A stretch of 64,000 nt of DNA, taken from positions 992,001 through 1,056,000 of the forward strand of contig CAWDJJ010000003.1 in the NCBI GenBank assembly GCA_963802635.1. Direction: 5' to 3'. Numbering within the stretch: position 1 is the first letter of the stretch; every line of letters starts with the position of its first letter. Below the pieces are notes generated by a model. The model searched no databases. It was not told the origin of the DNA and was given only the letters and a program-made list of their open reading frames with translations. Of this stretch, positions 8,979-17,436 are shown one piece after another. The translations under genes and the position numbers were made by a program. The DNA is from CAVTLG01 sp963802635. Lineage in GTDB: Bacteria > Chloroflexota > Ktedonobacteria > Ktedonobacterales > Ktedonobacteraceae.

Positions 8979-10433
8979 TTAATACTCGGCCAATTGGATC
9001 TCTTCGTCTTTGGGGTTGCCATCCAGGTGGATAGCTCCCTCGTCAACGCCTTCGATCTCCCAGCGCTCCTGAGCATCAACCCAGGTATCTGCTTCGGTCT
9101 CGTAGGCTCCGCGCATGCGACGCACAATACTACGGCGCAAGCGTATACGCAAGTGCTCCAATGGAATACGCTGCAATACCGGCTCAAAGAAGCCCTGTAC
9201 AATGATACGTTCGGCCTCTTCACGCGCAATACCGCGTACCATCAAGTAGAAGAGCTGCTCCTCGTCGATCTGTCCTGTTGTGGCACCGTGACTGGCGCTG
9301 ACCTCGTTCGCACCAATTTCCAGACCAGGAATAAATTCACCACGCGCCTTCTTGCTGAGCAATAAGCCATGCGCTGAGAGGAATGATGCTGTCTGTTGCG
9401 CGCCAGGATGCACGCGGATCATACCATCGAATTCGACTCGTGACTGACCGGTGAGCACGCCCTTCACCAGCGTCTCTGCGTTTGTGGAAAGTGCATCATG
9501 ATCCGAAAGGGTATGGATGGCAAAGCGCTGTTCATGGTCGGTGAAGAAAACTCCCACCAGTTCGGCAGCGCTGCCATTGCCTTTGAGTCCCGCGCCGATG
9601 CTCTCCAGATTGACTCGGCTGCCCAGGTCTGCCATCACAAAGGTCACACTACCGTCATTCTCATAGAGAGCGTTTTTGTTCGTGATGTTCCAGACGTTCT
9701 GACCAAGGTCTTGCAGATTGCTGAACTCCACACGGGCCTCGCGTTTGGTAATCACCTCTACGACATCGCTCAACAAGGTGGGATCTTCACCCGCAAAGGT
9801 TGAATTGTATTCTTCGACTACGCGCACGCTACTCTGCTCGTCAGCAATCACCAGCGTGTGAGAGAAGGCTGCCGCCAGGGGGTGATCTGGCCAGACTTGC
9901 GCGAGCAATGGAGCCTCGATCTCGACACCTTTGGGGACGTAGAGGAAGAAACCACCACTCCAGAATGCCGCGTGCAGGGCGGTGTATTTGCTCGTCGTTA
10001 CAGGCACGCAGCGCGTCATAAAGTGTTCTCGTACCAGCTCAGGATACTCACGTACAGCGCTATCAAGGTCAGTCAGAATGACGCCTTGCTGCTTAAGTTC
10101 CTCGTTCAACTCGCTATGCACGACCGTCGAATTGAGTTGTACGATCAGTCCGGCACGCTCATTGACCAACGCTTGCTGCAACGATTGCTCAATGTTAGCA
10201 GGCAAGCTAGCAGTCTGTTGTGCGGGCATAAATGGGCTGAGCTGTTGAAAGTTAAAACCTGCAAATGTGCGCAGTGTACCCAGATCGCCACGGCGACCTA
10301 GTGGTGCGGGCGTCTTTTCATAGGTTTCCCAGGCTTGCAAACGCAACTGTAGCATCCACTCGGGTTCGCCTTTCTGGCGTGATAGCTCCTCTAGCGCCTC
10401 ACGAGTGAATCCAGGAGCCAGAGCTTTAAGCAT
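8979..10433 (-). CDS. sufD: SufBD-family Fe-S assembly scaffold, SufD type
   Basis: 484 residues. The N-terminal helix region contains SRQKGEPEWMLQLRLQAWE, typical of SufB/SufD. The C-terminal beta-helix ends with SHGATTGQIDEEQLFYLMVRGI. The SHGAT motif has the His of SufD; SufB has NHEAT there. The start overlaps the end of sufC by eight bases, suggesting translational coupling. SufD normally acts in a SufB-SufC2-SufD complex. No sufB lies in this operon or window, so SufB must be encoded elsewhere, or this protein may do both jobs. Confidence 0.93.
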   Translation of the reverse strand: MLKALAPGFTREALEELSRQKGEPEWMLQLRLQAWETYEKTPAPLGRRGDLGTLRTFAGFNFQQLSPFMPAQQTASLPANIEQSLQQALVNERAGLIVQLNSTVVHSELNEELKQQGVILTDLDSAVREYPELVREHFMTRCVPVTTSKYTALHAAFWSGGFFLYVPKGVEIEAPLLAQVWPDHPLAAAFSHTLVIADEQSSVRVVEEYNSTFAGEDPTLLSDVVEVITKREARVEFSNLQDLGQNVWNITNKNALYENDGSVTFVMADLGSRVNLESIGAGLKGNGSAAELVGVFFTDHEQRFAIHTLSDHDALSTNAETLVKGVLTGQSRVEFDGMIRVHPGAQQTASFLSAHGLLLSKKARGEFIPGLEIGANEVSASHGATTGQIDEEQLFYLMVRGIAREEAERIIVQGFFEPVLQRIPLEHLRIRLRRSIVRRMRGAYETEADTWVDAQERWEIEGVDEGAIHLDGNPKDEEIQLAEY

Positions 10434-11250
10434 CAGCCGTCACCTCGTTCTCTTCATCGGCGGGTTTGAGCCACTCATAGCCCTTCTCTTCAAGCTCAAA
10501 GGCCAACTCTTTGCCGCCTGACTTGACAATACGACCATTGAACATTACATGCACGAAGTCAGGTGTGATGTAATTCAACATGCGCTGATAGTGTGTGATG
10601 AGCAGGATACCCAGATTGGGACCGGTCAGCGCGTTCACGCTTTCGGAAACGATCCTGAGTGCGTCGATATCCAGGCCAGAGTCTGTCTCGTCCATCAAGG
10701 CAATCTCAGGCTCAAGTAGCGCCATTTGCAGGATCTCAGCACGCTTCTTCTCTCCACCAGAGAAACCGTCGTTGATCGAACGATTGATGAAACTATTATC
10801 AACTTTGAGCAGGCGCATCTTCGCTTGCAGGAGATTGCGGAACTCGCGCGGGGGAATAGTTTTGGCCTTGGTCATGGTACCGGTTGGGTGCTCACCTTCC
10901 TCAAGAGGCTTGTTACCCTGGCGTACAGCTTCCAGTGAGCGGCGCAAGAAATTGGCAACGCTCACACCAGGAATGGACATCGGATACTGGAATGCCAGGA
11001 AAAGGCGCATACGTGCACGCCGATCAGGTGAGTATTCGAGAATGTTCTCGCCCTTAAACCAGATCTCCCCGTCGGTGACTTCATATTTAGGGTTGCCCAT
11101 GACGACGTTAGCGAGCGTGCTCTTGCCAGAGCCATTAGGACCCATCAGGGCATGGATTTCACCCTGTTTTACGGTGAGATCGACGCCGCGCAAAATCGGT
11201 TTGCCTTCAATGTTGGCATGGAGATTTTTGATAATAAGTTCTGATGCCAT
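10426..11250 (-). CDS. sufC: SufC, Fe-S assembly ATPase
   Basis: 274 residues of ABC-ATPase fold without membrane segments. Walker A is GPNGSGKST (37-45), the signature is FSGGEKKRAEI, Walker B is ALMDETDSGLD and the switch His is in ITHYQRML. The EKK form of the signature and the SGLD after Walker B are typical of SufC. It drives conformational change in the SufBD scaffold. It is the first structural gene after the rrf2 regulator and overlaps sufD by eight bases. An insert near 113-135 (PLEEGEHPTGTMTKAK) is slightly longer than in E. coli SufC. Confidence 0.96.
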   Translation of the reverse strand: MASELIIKNLHANIEGKPILRGVDLTVKQGEIHALMGPNGSGKSTLANVVMGNPKYEVTDGEIWFKGENILEYSPDRRARMRLFLAFQYPMSIPGVSVANFLRRSLEAVRQGNKPLEEGEHPTGTMTKAKTIPPREFRNLLQAKMRLLKVDNSFINRSINDGFSGGEKKRAEILQMALLEPEIALMDETDSGLDIDALRIVSESVNALTGPNLGILLITHYQRMLNYITPDFVHVMFNGRIVKSGGKELAFELEEKGYEWLKPADEENEVTADA

Positions 11251-11271
11251 AGATCTAAAAACACCTTCCGT

Positions 11272-11814
11272 TTATGATAAAGGACGAACTTCAGCTTCGC
11301 CTTCTTGTGCAGGTAGATAGAACTCTTTGGGGGCTATACCCACCTGGATATCTGAGAGCGCGATAAAATGTGCCGGGCTGCCTGGCTCAACGGAAATCGT
11401 CGCCAGTTCCGCGAGTGTCATTGAATCGAGCGTCTGGGCCACAGCATCACGCACGCGCGCCCAAAGATATTTTGTTTTGCATGAGTCAAGGTAGTTACAG
11501 ACCTGGCTCATCTCACCTTCGGTCGCGCAAATCATCGGGGCAATGGGTCCCTCAAGTACGCGTACAATTTCACCCATCGTAATCTGCGTAGGTGAGCGGG
11601 TCAACTTATAACCTCCGTGCGCACCACGCGTACTCGCAACAAGCGGCGGATCAGATTCGCGCAGCAGTTTTACCAGTTGCTCCAGATATGCCAGAGGCAA
11701 GGTTTCTGCTAGCGAAATATCGGTCAGTGAACGGGCGCGACCATCGTAATGACGCGCCAGATCTACCATGATCCGTACACCGTATTCGCCTTTTGTAGAT
11801 ACTCGTAACATCAT
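11272..11814 (-). CDS. Rrf2-family Fe-S-type transcriptional regulator of the suf operon
   Basis: 180 residues. An N-terminal winged helix begins MLRVSTKGEYGVRIMVDLA and contains LPLAYLEQLVKLLRE and the wing STRGAHGGYKLTR. Three cysteines at 96, 106 and 112 (ICATEGEMSQVCNYLDSC) occupy the place where IscR/SufR-type proteins bind an Fe-S cluster. It is the first gene of the suf operon, so it most likely senses cluster status and represses or adjusts the operon, including itself (inference). AAGGGAG precedes the start. I could not settle an operator, although the AT-rich stretch at 11830-11920 is the obvious place to look. Confidence 0.92.
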   Translation of the reverse strand: MMLRVSTKGEYGVRIMVDLARHYDGRARSLTDISLAETLPLAYLEQLVKLLRESDPPLVASTRGAHGGYKLTRSPTQITMGEIVRVLEGPIAPMICATEGEMSQVCNYLDSCKTKYLWARVRDAVAQTLDSMTLAELATISVEPGSPAHFIALSDIQVGIAPKEFYLPAQEGEAEVRPLS

Positions 11815-12069
11815 GGCCGCTCCCTTCTTAATCGTGTTGCCTAGTAATACTTCATTTCTCAGCGGTATATGCAGTACAAATTAATCCGACCTGCTAACTA
11901 GGATATATTCTAACACTTGGCGATGGGAGGCGTCAACCATCTCAATACAAGGGCTTTTGCAATATCTTGTTTGCCGCTTGCGGCGGCGGGCAAAGAGATA
12001 TAAAGAGATATTTTGGGGACACTCCAAACCCCAGCAAAGGACTGGCCGCCCTTTGCAATCCCGCTCTGC

Positions 12070-12879
12070 TTAATTTTTGGGCTTGCGTCCAACGACGATC
12101 TGGCGCGTGCCTTTGCCGAAGGGCTTCCACAAATAATCTCCATAGATAGCTTCAATGCCAAAACCGGTTGCCAGGAAGAGCAGTTGCAATTCGCGTGGGA
12201 AGAAAAGATGCATGTCCAATCTGGTCAGATAGCGTTCGTTTTCGCCCGTCAGGAAGAATTTCTCATGTGTCCATGTAATATGTTGTACTTGCTCGAATGG
12301 GTCATACTTACGGGTTGTATATAATAACATAGTAAATTCATTGTCGGGTGCAGCGATCTCATCTTCCAGGTAGACACGCGAGGGACGGTTGAGCGCGTCG
12401 CTCAAGTAGTCGATGTCGGGGAGGAAGGTATCGACAACGAAACGACCGCCTGGTGCCAGGTGCTCAAAAGTATGGCGAAAGGTGTCCAACTGCTGCTCGA
12501 TCTCATAGAGGTGGGCTATTGAGTTAAAGGGGAGCAGGATCAGATCAAAAGCACCTTTGTGTTCAAGTTGGTAATCAGACATGTCCCCCTGGTGTAAAGT
12601 GACACGTTGCCGCGTTTCCATCGGCTCGCGCTCTAGTTTGCGTCGATACGCAGCGAGCATGTCTGGTTCGATATCCAGACCCTCAAGCAAGAAACTCCCT
12701 GGACCGCGCAGCAATTCGAGTCCGATACGACCACTGCCACAGGCTAGCTCAAGTACACGTTGGGGCGTGTAGCGCATCAATAGTTCACGCCAGAAAGGTA
12801 TATCCTGCTCGGATTGGCTCTGATACTCCAGGTCGTAATCGTCGACCCGTTCGTAATATTCACCCATATGGTAGACCAT
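12070..12879 (-). CDS. Class I SAM-dependent methyltransferase
   Basis: 269 residues. Motif I is VLELACGSGRIGLEL, followed by LDIEPDMLAAYRRKL (the acidic residue that binds the SAM ribose) and then FDLILLPFNSIAHLYE and LAPGGRFVVDTFLP, a standard Rossmann methyltransferase order. The C-terminal 100 residues form the extra beta region common to small-molecule or protein methyltransferases of the Methyltransf_25 type. Substrate cannot be told. It is divergent from the HemA-like gene across a 395-base gap, and GAGG lies ten bases upstream of the ATG. Confidence 0.85.
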   Translation of the reverse strand: MVYHMGEYYERVDDYDLEYQSQSEQDIPFWRELLMRYTPQRVLELACGSGRIGLELLRGPGSFLLEGLDIEPDMLAAYRRKLEREPMETRQRVTLHQGDMSDYQLEHKGAFDLILLPFNSIAHLYEIEQQLDTFRHTFEHLAPGGRFVVDTFLPDIDYLSDALNRPSRVYLEDEIAAPDNEFTMLLYTTRKYDPFEQVQHITWTHEKFFLTGENERYLTRLDMHLFFPRELQLLFLATGFGIEAIYGDYLWKPFGKGTRQIVVGRKPKN

Positions 12880-12974
12880 CTTGTTATAACCTCATTTCAA
12901 TCCCCTCAAGCGGGTTGTGAAAGAACATGGGTTCCTGCCAACCCTTTGGAAAAAAAGCAGAACACGAAACTGTA

Positions 12975-13017
12975 CTGTTTACCACCTTTGAGACTCTCCC
13001 CCAAAGTTGGTAAACAG
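12975..13017. repeat. Long hairpin in the divergent intergenic region
   Basis: Arms CTGTTTACC(12975-12983)..CTTTG and CAAAG..GGTAAACAG(13009-13017) pair with two mismatched bases. They are directly followed by a family-1 20-mer copy on the opposite strand (13022-13041). The gap 12880-13274 otherwise shows no gene. It may be a structured repeat or an operator between divergent promoters. Confidence 0.6.
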
Positions 13018-13021
13018 CACA

Positions 13022-13041
13022 CATCTGAATGCAAGGCAATA
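13022..13041 (-). repeat. Family-1 repeat, 20-mer only
   Basis: This is an exact reverse-strand copy of TATTGCCTTGCATTCAGATG. The rest of the element (AGATGAGCC...CGTTTCT) is missing or replaced by the adjacent hairpin. Confidence 0.65.
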
Positions 13042-13274
13042 GAAATACTGTCTTCTCGTGGAGAGAGTAGCATAACTGCTGTGCTTCTGCAAGCGGAAGA
13101 AGAGGGTGTTGGATACGAGATGCTTGCATGCCCGGAGCGGTGTCCCTACGTGTGTTACGTAGATAAAATACAGTATGCACCTGATGACAGGTGAGCACAG
13201 TTTGCTATAGTATAGAGAAAAGATGCATTGTTGGCAGATCTTGGTTCAGTTGTAACGGTAGAGGAGAAGAGTCG

Positions 13275-13706
13275 ATGTATGACGTGGCAACAGAGGTAGT
13301 GTCAATTGCAGATGCTTGCCTTGGTGGTCTGCAAGATCGCTCAGCATTGTTAATTGGACCGGAAGCGAACCGTTCCCCATATGTACAGTTGCTACGGCGT
13401 GCGAGGATGAAATTTATCTATCAAGAGGATACGCCTTCACGGCTACCATCTATCCTACCGCATGTGCAATTAATGATTAGTATGCCCGTTGTGCTCAAGA
13501 GAAACGAAAACGAAGACCCTATCCCCGTATTGACGGCGGCCAACATAGCTAAGGGATGTGAAGGGCGTCGTACTCCATTGCTCATCTTTGATCTGGCGCA
13601 TACTTCCTCTGTTGATGAGCTGGCGGGTTTGCTACCAGCGGTCTGTCTCTATACCCCAGAAGATCTTCGTCATATCTTGTTAAAGGCTGAGATGAAAGCC
13701 TCTTGA
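13275..13706 (+). CDS. Short protein resembling the NAD(P)-binding domain of glutamyl-tRNA reductase
   Basis: 143 residues from an ATG preceded by GAGGAGAAG. Residues about 8-25 (VSIADACLGGLQDRSALLIG) and about 100-135 (RRTPLLIFDLAH...LYTPEDLRHIL) parallel the Rossmann part of HemA, where RPLLIIDIAVPRDIDP...LYDIDDL is usual. The catalytic N-terminal domain with its active Cys and the C-terminal dimerisation helix are absent, and the GxGxxG loop is changed to IGPEANRSP. It therefore cannot be a working reductase. It may be a degenerate paralogue with another role in the isoprenoid or tetrapyrrole context, or a remnant. It lies 55 bases upstream of ispH on the same strand. Confidence 0.6.
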   Translation: MYDVATEVVSIADACLGGLQDRSALLIGPEANRSPYVQLLRRARMKFIYQEDTPSRLPSILPHVQLMISMPVVLKRNENEDPIPVLTAANIAKGCEGRRTPLLIFDLAHTSSVDELAGLLPAVCLYTPEDLRHILLKAEMKAS

Positions 13707-13761
13707 TCAGTCGTGTTACACTTAATGCAGTGGGCAGAGAAGGTACAGCAAGAGAGAAATA

Positions 13762-14646
13762 ATGGAAGTTATCAGAATAACACCCCGTGGCTATTGTTAT
13801 GGTGTTGTGGATGCGTTAACCATTGCACGAAAAGCGGCAAAAGATACGACTCTACCACGTCCAATTCATATTGTAGGACAAATTATCCATAACCGCCATG
13901 CCATCAATGAATTGACTGCATTGGGTATAGTGACGCTTGATGGTCAGAATCGAGCAGAAATTCTGGAACAGATCCAGGCCGGTACGGTCATTTTTACCGC
14001 GCATGGCGTTTCTCCGACCGTCAAGCGTGTCGCGCAAGAGCGTGGCCTGCACTGTATTGATGCCACCTGCCCCGATGTGACGAAAACACATGAATTGGTA
14101 ATCGATCTGGTCGATAAAGGCTACTATATCCTCTATATAGGAAAAAAAGGACACCCAGAACCGGAAGGCGTCATGGGTGAGATCCCTGGACATGTCAGCT
14201 TAATTGAAACAGAGGCAGACGTCGACGCACTCCGGTTGAGCGTTGAGCAAGCACAGAAAATCGCCATCTCTACCCAGACAACACTCTCACAATGGGATAC
14301 CAGGCGCGTTATTCAATATATCAAACAACGCTATCCACAGGCCGAAATCCATATTGATATTTGCGCCGCGACCCAGACACGGCAAGAAGCAGTTGCCGAG
14401 CAGGCAAAAGGCGCGGACCTGACGGTTGTGGTGGGAGATCCACGCAGCAATAATACGAATCGTCTGGTGCAGGTGTCCGAGGAAAAAGCTGGCGTACCAG
14501 CCGTGCGCATAGAAGACCTCTCACAACTACAAACAGCCTGGCTCAAAGGCAAAAAACGCATTGCAGTTACCGCAGGAGCATCAACGCCAAGTCAGTTGAC
14601 GCGCGAGGTTATCCGCTACCTTGAGCAGTATCAGGCAGAGGAGTAA
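13762..14646 (+). CDS. ispH: 4-hydroxy-3-methylbut-2-enyl diphosphate reductase (IspH)
   Basis: 294 residues. Three conserved cysteines, Cys12 (PRGYCYGV), Cys103 (DATCPDV) and Cys201 (DICAATQTRQ), hold the [4Fe-4S] cluster. HGVSP (81-85) and TAGASTPSQL near the C-terminus are also diagnostic. IspH makes IPP and DMAPP in the last step of the MEP pathway, so it feeds the isoprenoid genes at 49-52 kb. The cluster links it to the suf operon nearby. The ATG has AAGAGAG upstream. The next gene starts five bases after its stop, so they are probably co-transcribed. Confidence 0.96.
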   Translation: MEVIRITPRGYCYGVVDALTIARKAAKDTTLPRPIHIVGQIIHNRHAINELTALGIVTLDGQNRAEILEQIQAGTVIFTAHGVSPTVKRVAQERGLHCIDATCPDVTKTHELVIDLVDKGYYILYIGKKGHPEPEGVMGEIPGHVSLIETEADVDALRLSVEQAQKIAISTQTTLSQWDTRRVIQYIKQRYPQAEIHIDICAATQTRQEAVAEQAKGADLTVVVGDPRSNNTNRLVQVSEEKAGVPAVRIEDLSQLQTAWLKGKKRIAVTAGASTPSQLTREVIRYLEQYQAEE

Positions 14647-14651
14647 GAACA

Positions 14652-15975
14652 ATGGTGGCTATACGCGACATAGCTCCCTCGGCTATACTACCAGCCGAAA
14701 ACGCGGCGGTCTATGATATAGCAACGCTAATGAATACTATTTATCAGCAAAATATAGAACCAACGCAGGCCGGACGGGTGCCCAAGCGTCTGGCAAATAA
14801 GATCTATCCCCTACTCAAAGGGCAGCCGCGCTTCAGTTATAATGACACAAATGATTATCTGGAAATGTTGTTGCTGGTCATGGGCGCGCTCGATATTACG
14901 CAACTGAACAAGCCGCCATTTCCAGATATGAAAGCATGTATTGCACCAGGCACGCAACTGGCAAGATGGTCGCAGCTCGACCTGTTTCAACAGACAAAAC
15001 GTTTGCTTGAACACTGGACGACGAATGGTCGCTGGCTGGATGCGGCAGGCATCAATTACGATCCCTGGGCTATGCAATTGGCATATTACGTAAATACGTT
15101 GCAGGGTCGGCAAGCGCTGCTGAAACAATTACGTTTGTGCTCTCTTGGGCAATGGTATAGCATAGAGTCACTACTGGATCAGTTGAGAGAGGAGCAACCG
15201 CTGGCCTTCCACAATGCGAATGCCTACGCAAGCAAAGCAGAGCTGCGCAAAATCAAACAGAACGCTGCTGCATGGATGGCAAGCGACGGAGAACTCTATA
15301 TTGGTATGATTGAGAGCTCACTGCATGACTTGGGACTCGTCGAATTGGGCTATGCTGCCACCACACAGGAAGAGCTGGCAGAAAGTAATCCTTGCGCCTT
15401 CAAGCTCACTGAACTGGGTGCCAGCGTCATCTCAGAGGATACACAGCTATACGAGGATGTGGCTGCCAGCTATAAACAAACTAGCAACCAGCAATCATTG
15501 ATTGTACAGCCGAACTTTGAGTTGTTACTGCTACAGCCTGATCTGCCAACTCTGTATAATATCTTGCCATTCGCGCAGGCCAACAATATTGGCATCGCCA
15601 GCAGCTTGAAACTGACTGCTACCTCCTTGCTGCGCGGACTGAGCGCCGGTAAAAGCATTGCGCAGATTGTGCAAACGCTTACCGAGCATAGCCAGAAAGA
15701 AACTCCCACAAAATGTGCTGTATACGCTCTACGACTGGGCGAAGCAGTATAAAGAAGTGCGTGTCACCCAGGTTTTACTCCTGGAAGTGCCAGACGAAGC
15801 TGCTGCCACTCAACTATGCGCATCTACAAAACTGCAAAAGTTTGGTATCCGGCAGATTGGTCCAACACTGCTTGTAGTCAACGGCGACATGAACCTGGGC
15901 GACCTGAGAAATGCTCTGGAGAAAGAGGGCATTAAAGCTCGTCTGGCCGGTAACTTTGGTAACAAAACGTTCTGA
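14652..15975 (+). CDS. Helicase-associated (XPB/Ssl2 N-terminal-like) protein, +1 frameshift
   Basis: The first part, 366 codons to a stop at 15752, resembles the helicase-associated domain called helicase_C_3 or XPB N-terminal-like, with QSLIVQPNFELLLLQPDLPTLYNILPFA as its best-conserved stretch. There is no helicase motor. The sequence then resumes in the next frame as LPQNVLYTLYDWAKQYKEVRV and runs to 15975, ending ...GIKARLAGNFGNKTF. Removing one A from the AAA at 15700-15702 joins the two into a single protein of about 440 residues. I read the extra base as sequencing error or a recent mutation. GAGGAG precedes the ATG. Function is unknown; such proteins often sit beside DNA-repair helicases, but none is here. 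Confidence 0.72.
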
Positions 15976-15978
15976 ATT

Positions 15979-16323
15979 TCAACCATATTCTGGGGGTTGT
16001 GCTTGATCACGGCACGCTCTGATCAATTGGAGGGCCTGCACGCGTGCTCCCAGCGCGACAAGGCGCAAAACTTGTTGAAAAATGGCATGCTGAAGCAGCG
16101 TACGACGGAACGCATAGGTTTTTTCGTCTTCGCTTGTGCTGGTAAGTGCATAGCATTGTTCGAGTTTGCGCAATTTCAAAGCAAAAAAGGCCAAGCGTAA
16201 GAGTTCAAAGCCGCATATTTGTTCGTTTGTTGCTAAACGACTACAATGCGGAAATGCGGAAATCGTCACCAGATCCATGGCAGGATCATCATACATGGCT
16301 TGATAACTGGAGCTGGATGTCAT
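15979..16323 (-). CDS. Conserved-looking hypothetical protein
   Basis: 114 residues with an excellent ribosome-binding site (GAGGAGG, seven bases before ATG), which is the main support for it being real. The C-terminal half is helical and Leu/Ala/Arg-rich (LLRLAFFALKLRKLEQCYALTS, then LLQHAIFQQVLRLVALGARVQALQLIRACRDQ). There is no signal peptide or membrane helix, and I recognise no domain. It faces the frameshifted helicase-associated gene tail to tail, with three bases between the stops. Confidence 0.6.
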   Translation of the reverse strand: MTSSSSYQAMYDDPAMDLVTISAFPHCSRLATNEQICGFELLRLAFFALKLRKLEQCYALTSTSEDEKTYAFRRTLLQHAIFQQVLRLVALGARVQALQLIRACRDQAQPPEYG

Positions 16324-16738
16324 ATATTCCTCCTCATATTCATATACTATACTATTCAGATCTTCTGAAAAAACAAACCTCTAGGAAAGACTCTACCCTC
16401 GCAGAGCGTAAGCCTGGTTGAGAAGAGGTAGGTGCATAGTTAAGAATAAAACAAGTTCAGTTGTAATTTTCTATCGGCTGTCGTAATGAATATACATATG
16501 TGTATATGTATACATGCTTGTGCGTCATTTCCTGGCATCCAGCAAAATAGGATTGATTGCCGGGTTGATACCGCTTCCATGTCATCTTGTCTATGACCGT
16601 TGGGGGATAAAGTGGAAAGGAAGAGAGAAATGCGCTACAATGCCTGGTAAGGTAATGAGAAAGAAAAAAATTGAAACGAGTAGGGCATTCCTCTGCTAGC
16701 CATATTGTACCAGCATATGAAACAAAGAGAGGATTTCC
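16324..16738. other. Intergenic region without a supportable gene
   Basis: 415 bases between divergent genes. It is AT-rich with short alternating TATA/TGTATA runs near 16490-16515. No tRNA, repeat-family copy or gene was recognised. It presumably carries the promoters of the flanking genes. Confidence 0.5.
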
Positions 16739-17233
16739 ATGGCAGGAGACTGTTCATTTGACATAGTATCGGAATTCGATGAGCAAGAGTTGGTCAATGC
16801 TATCGACCAGACAAGGCGTGATGTACAAACGCGTTACGATCTAAAAGATACAAAAACAGAGATTGTACACAGTAAGGATACGATTACGATTGTGACGGAT
16901 AGCTCGCTTTCGCTGAAAAATGTGCGCGATATTCTGGAGAGCAAGGCTGTACGTCGCAAGTTATCGCTCAAGATCTTTAAAGCAGGGAAAGAGGAAGATG
17001 CAGCTAATAGCCGTGTACGTCAGGTTATTCAATTGCAGCAAGGTATCTCACAGGATCAGGCAAAAGAACTGAGCAAATTTGTTCGTGAGAACTATCCAAA
17101 GGTACGCACACAAATACAGGGTGATGCTGTACGTGTCCTGGCTAAGAGTCGAGATGATCTGCAAGCCGTGATTGCATTGCTCAAGCAAAAGGATTATCCG
17201 TTACCATTGCAGTACATCAATTACCGTGGGTAA
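16739..17233 (+). CDS. YajQ-family nucleotide (cyclic di-GMP)-binding protein
   Basis: 164 residues, the normal YajQ length. The start ...CSFDIVSEFDEQELVNAIDQTRRDV and ETIxTRYDLKDTKTEI-like segment are highly typical, and the end NYPKVRTQIQGDAVRVLAKSRDDLQAVIALLK matches the second half of the double ferredoxin-like fold. Some members bind cyclic di-GMP and act with transcription factors; others bind nucleic acid or nucleotides. The ATG follows AGAGAGGA. It stands alone, about 200 bases ahead of the TPR gene. Confidence 0.92.
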   Translation: MAGDCSFDIVSEFDEQELVNAIDQTRRDVQTRYDLKDTKTEIVHSKDTITIVTDSSLSLKNVRDILESKAVRRKLSLKIFKAGKEEDAANSRVRQVIQLQQGISQDQAKELSKFVRENYPKVRTQIQGDAVRVLAKSRDDLQAVIALLKQKDYPLPLQYINYRG

Positions 17234-17436
17234 TGGCAGGTTATGGGCACATTCACCATACAAAGGGTTGGGAAGCAGTACAAAAATAAGGTACTTTAGT
17301 ACCAAAAGAAGTGTCTTGGACTGAGAATTGTAGTACTCTTAAACGTAACTAGGCTACATCTACTAGCATGTTTGGTAAAGGCGAATGAACAAAAGCGTCC
17401 TGCCAATATGCTTTTATGGGAGGAAGTGAAGCATCC

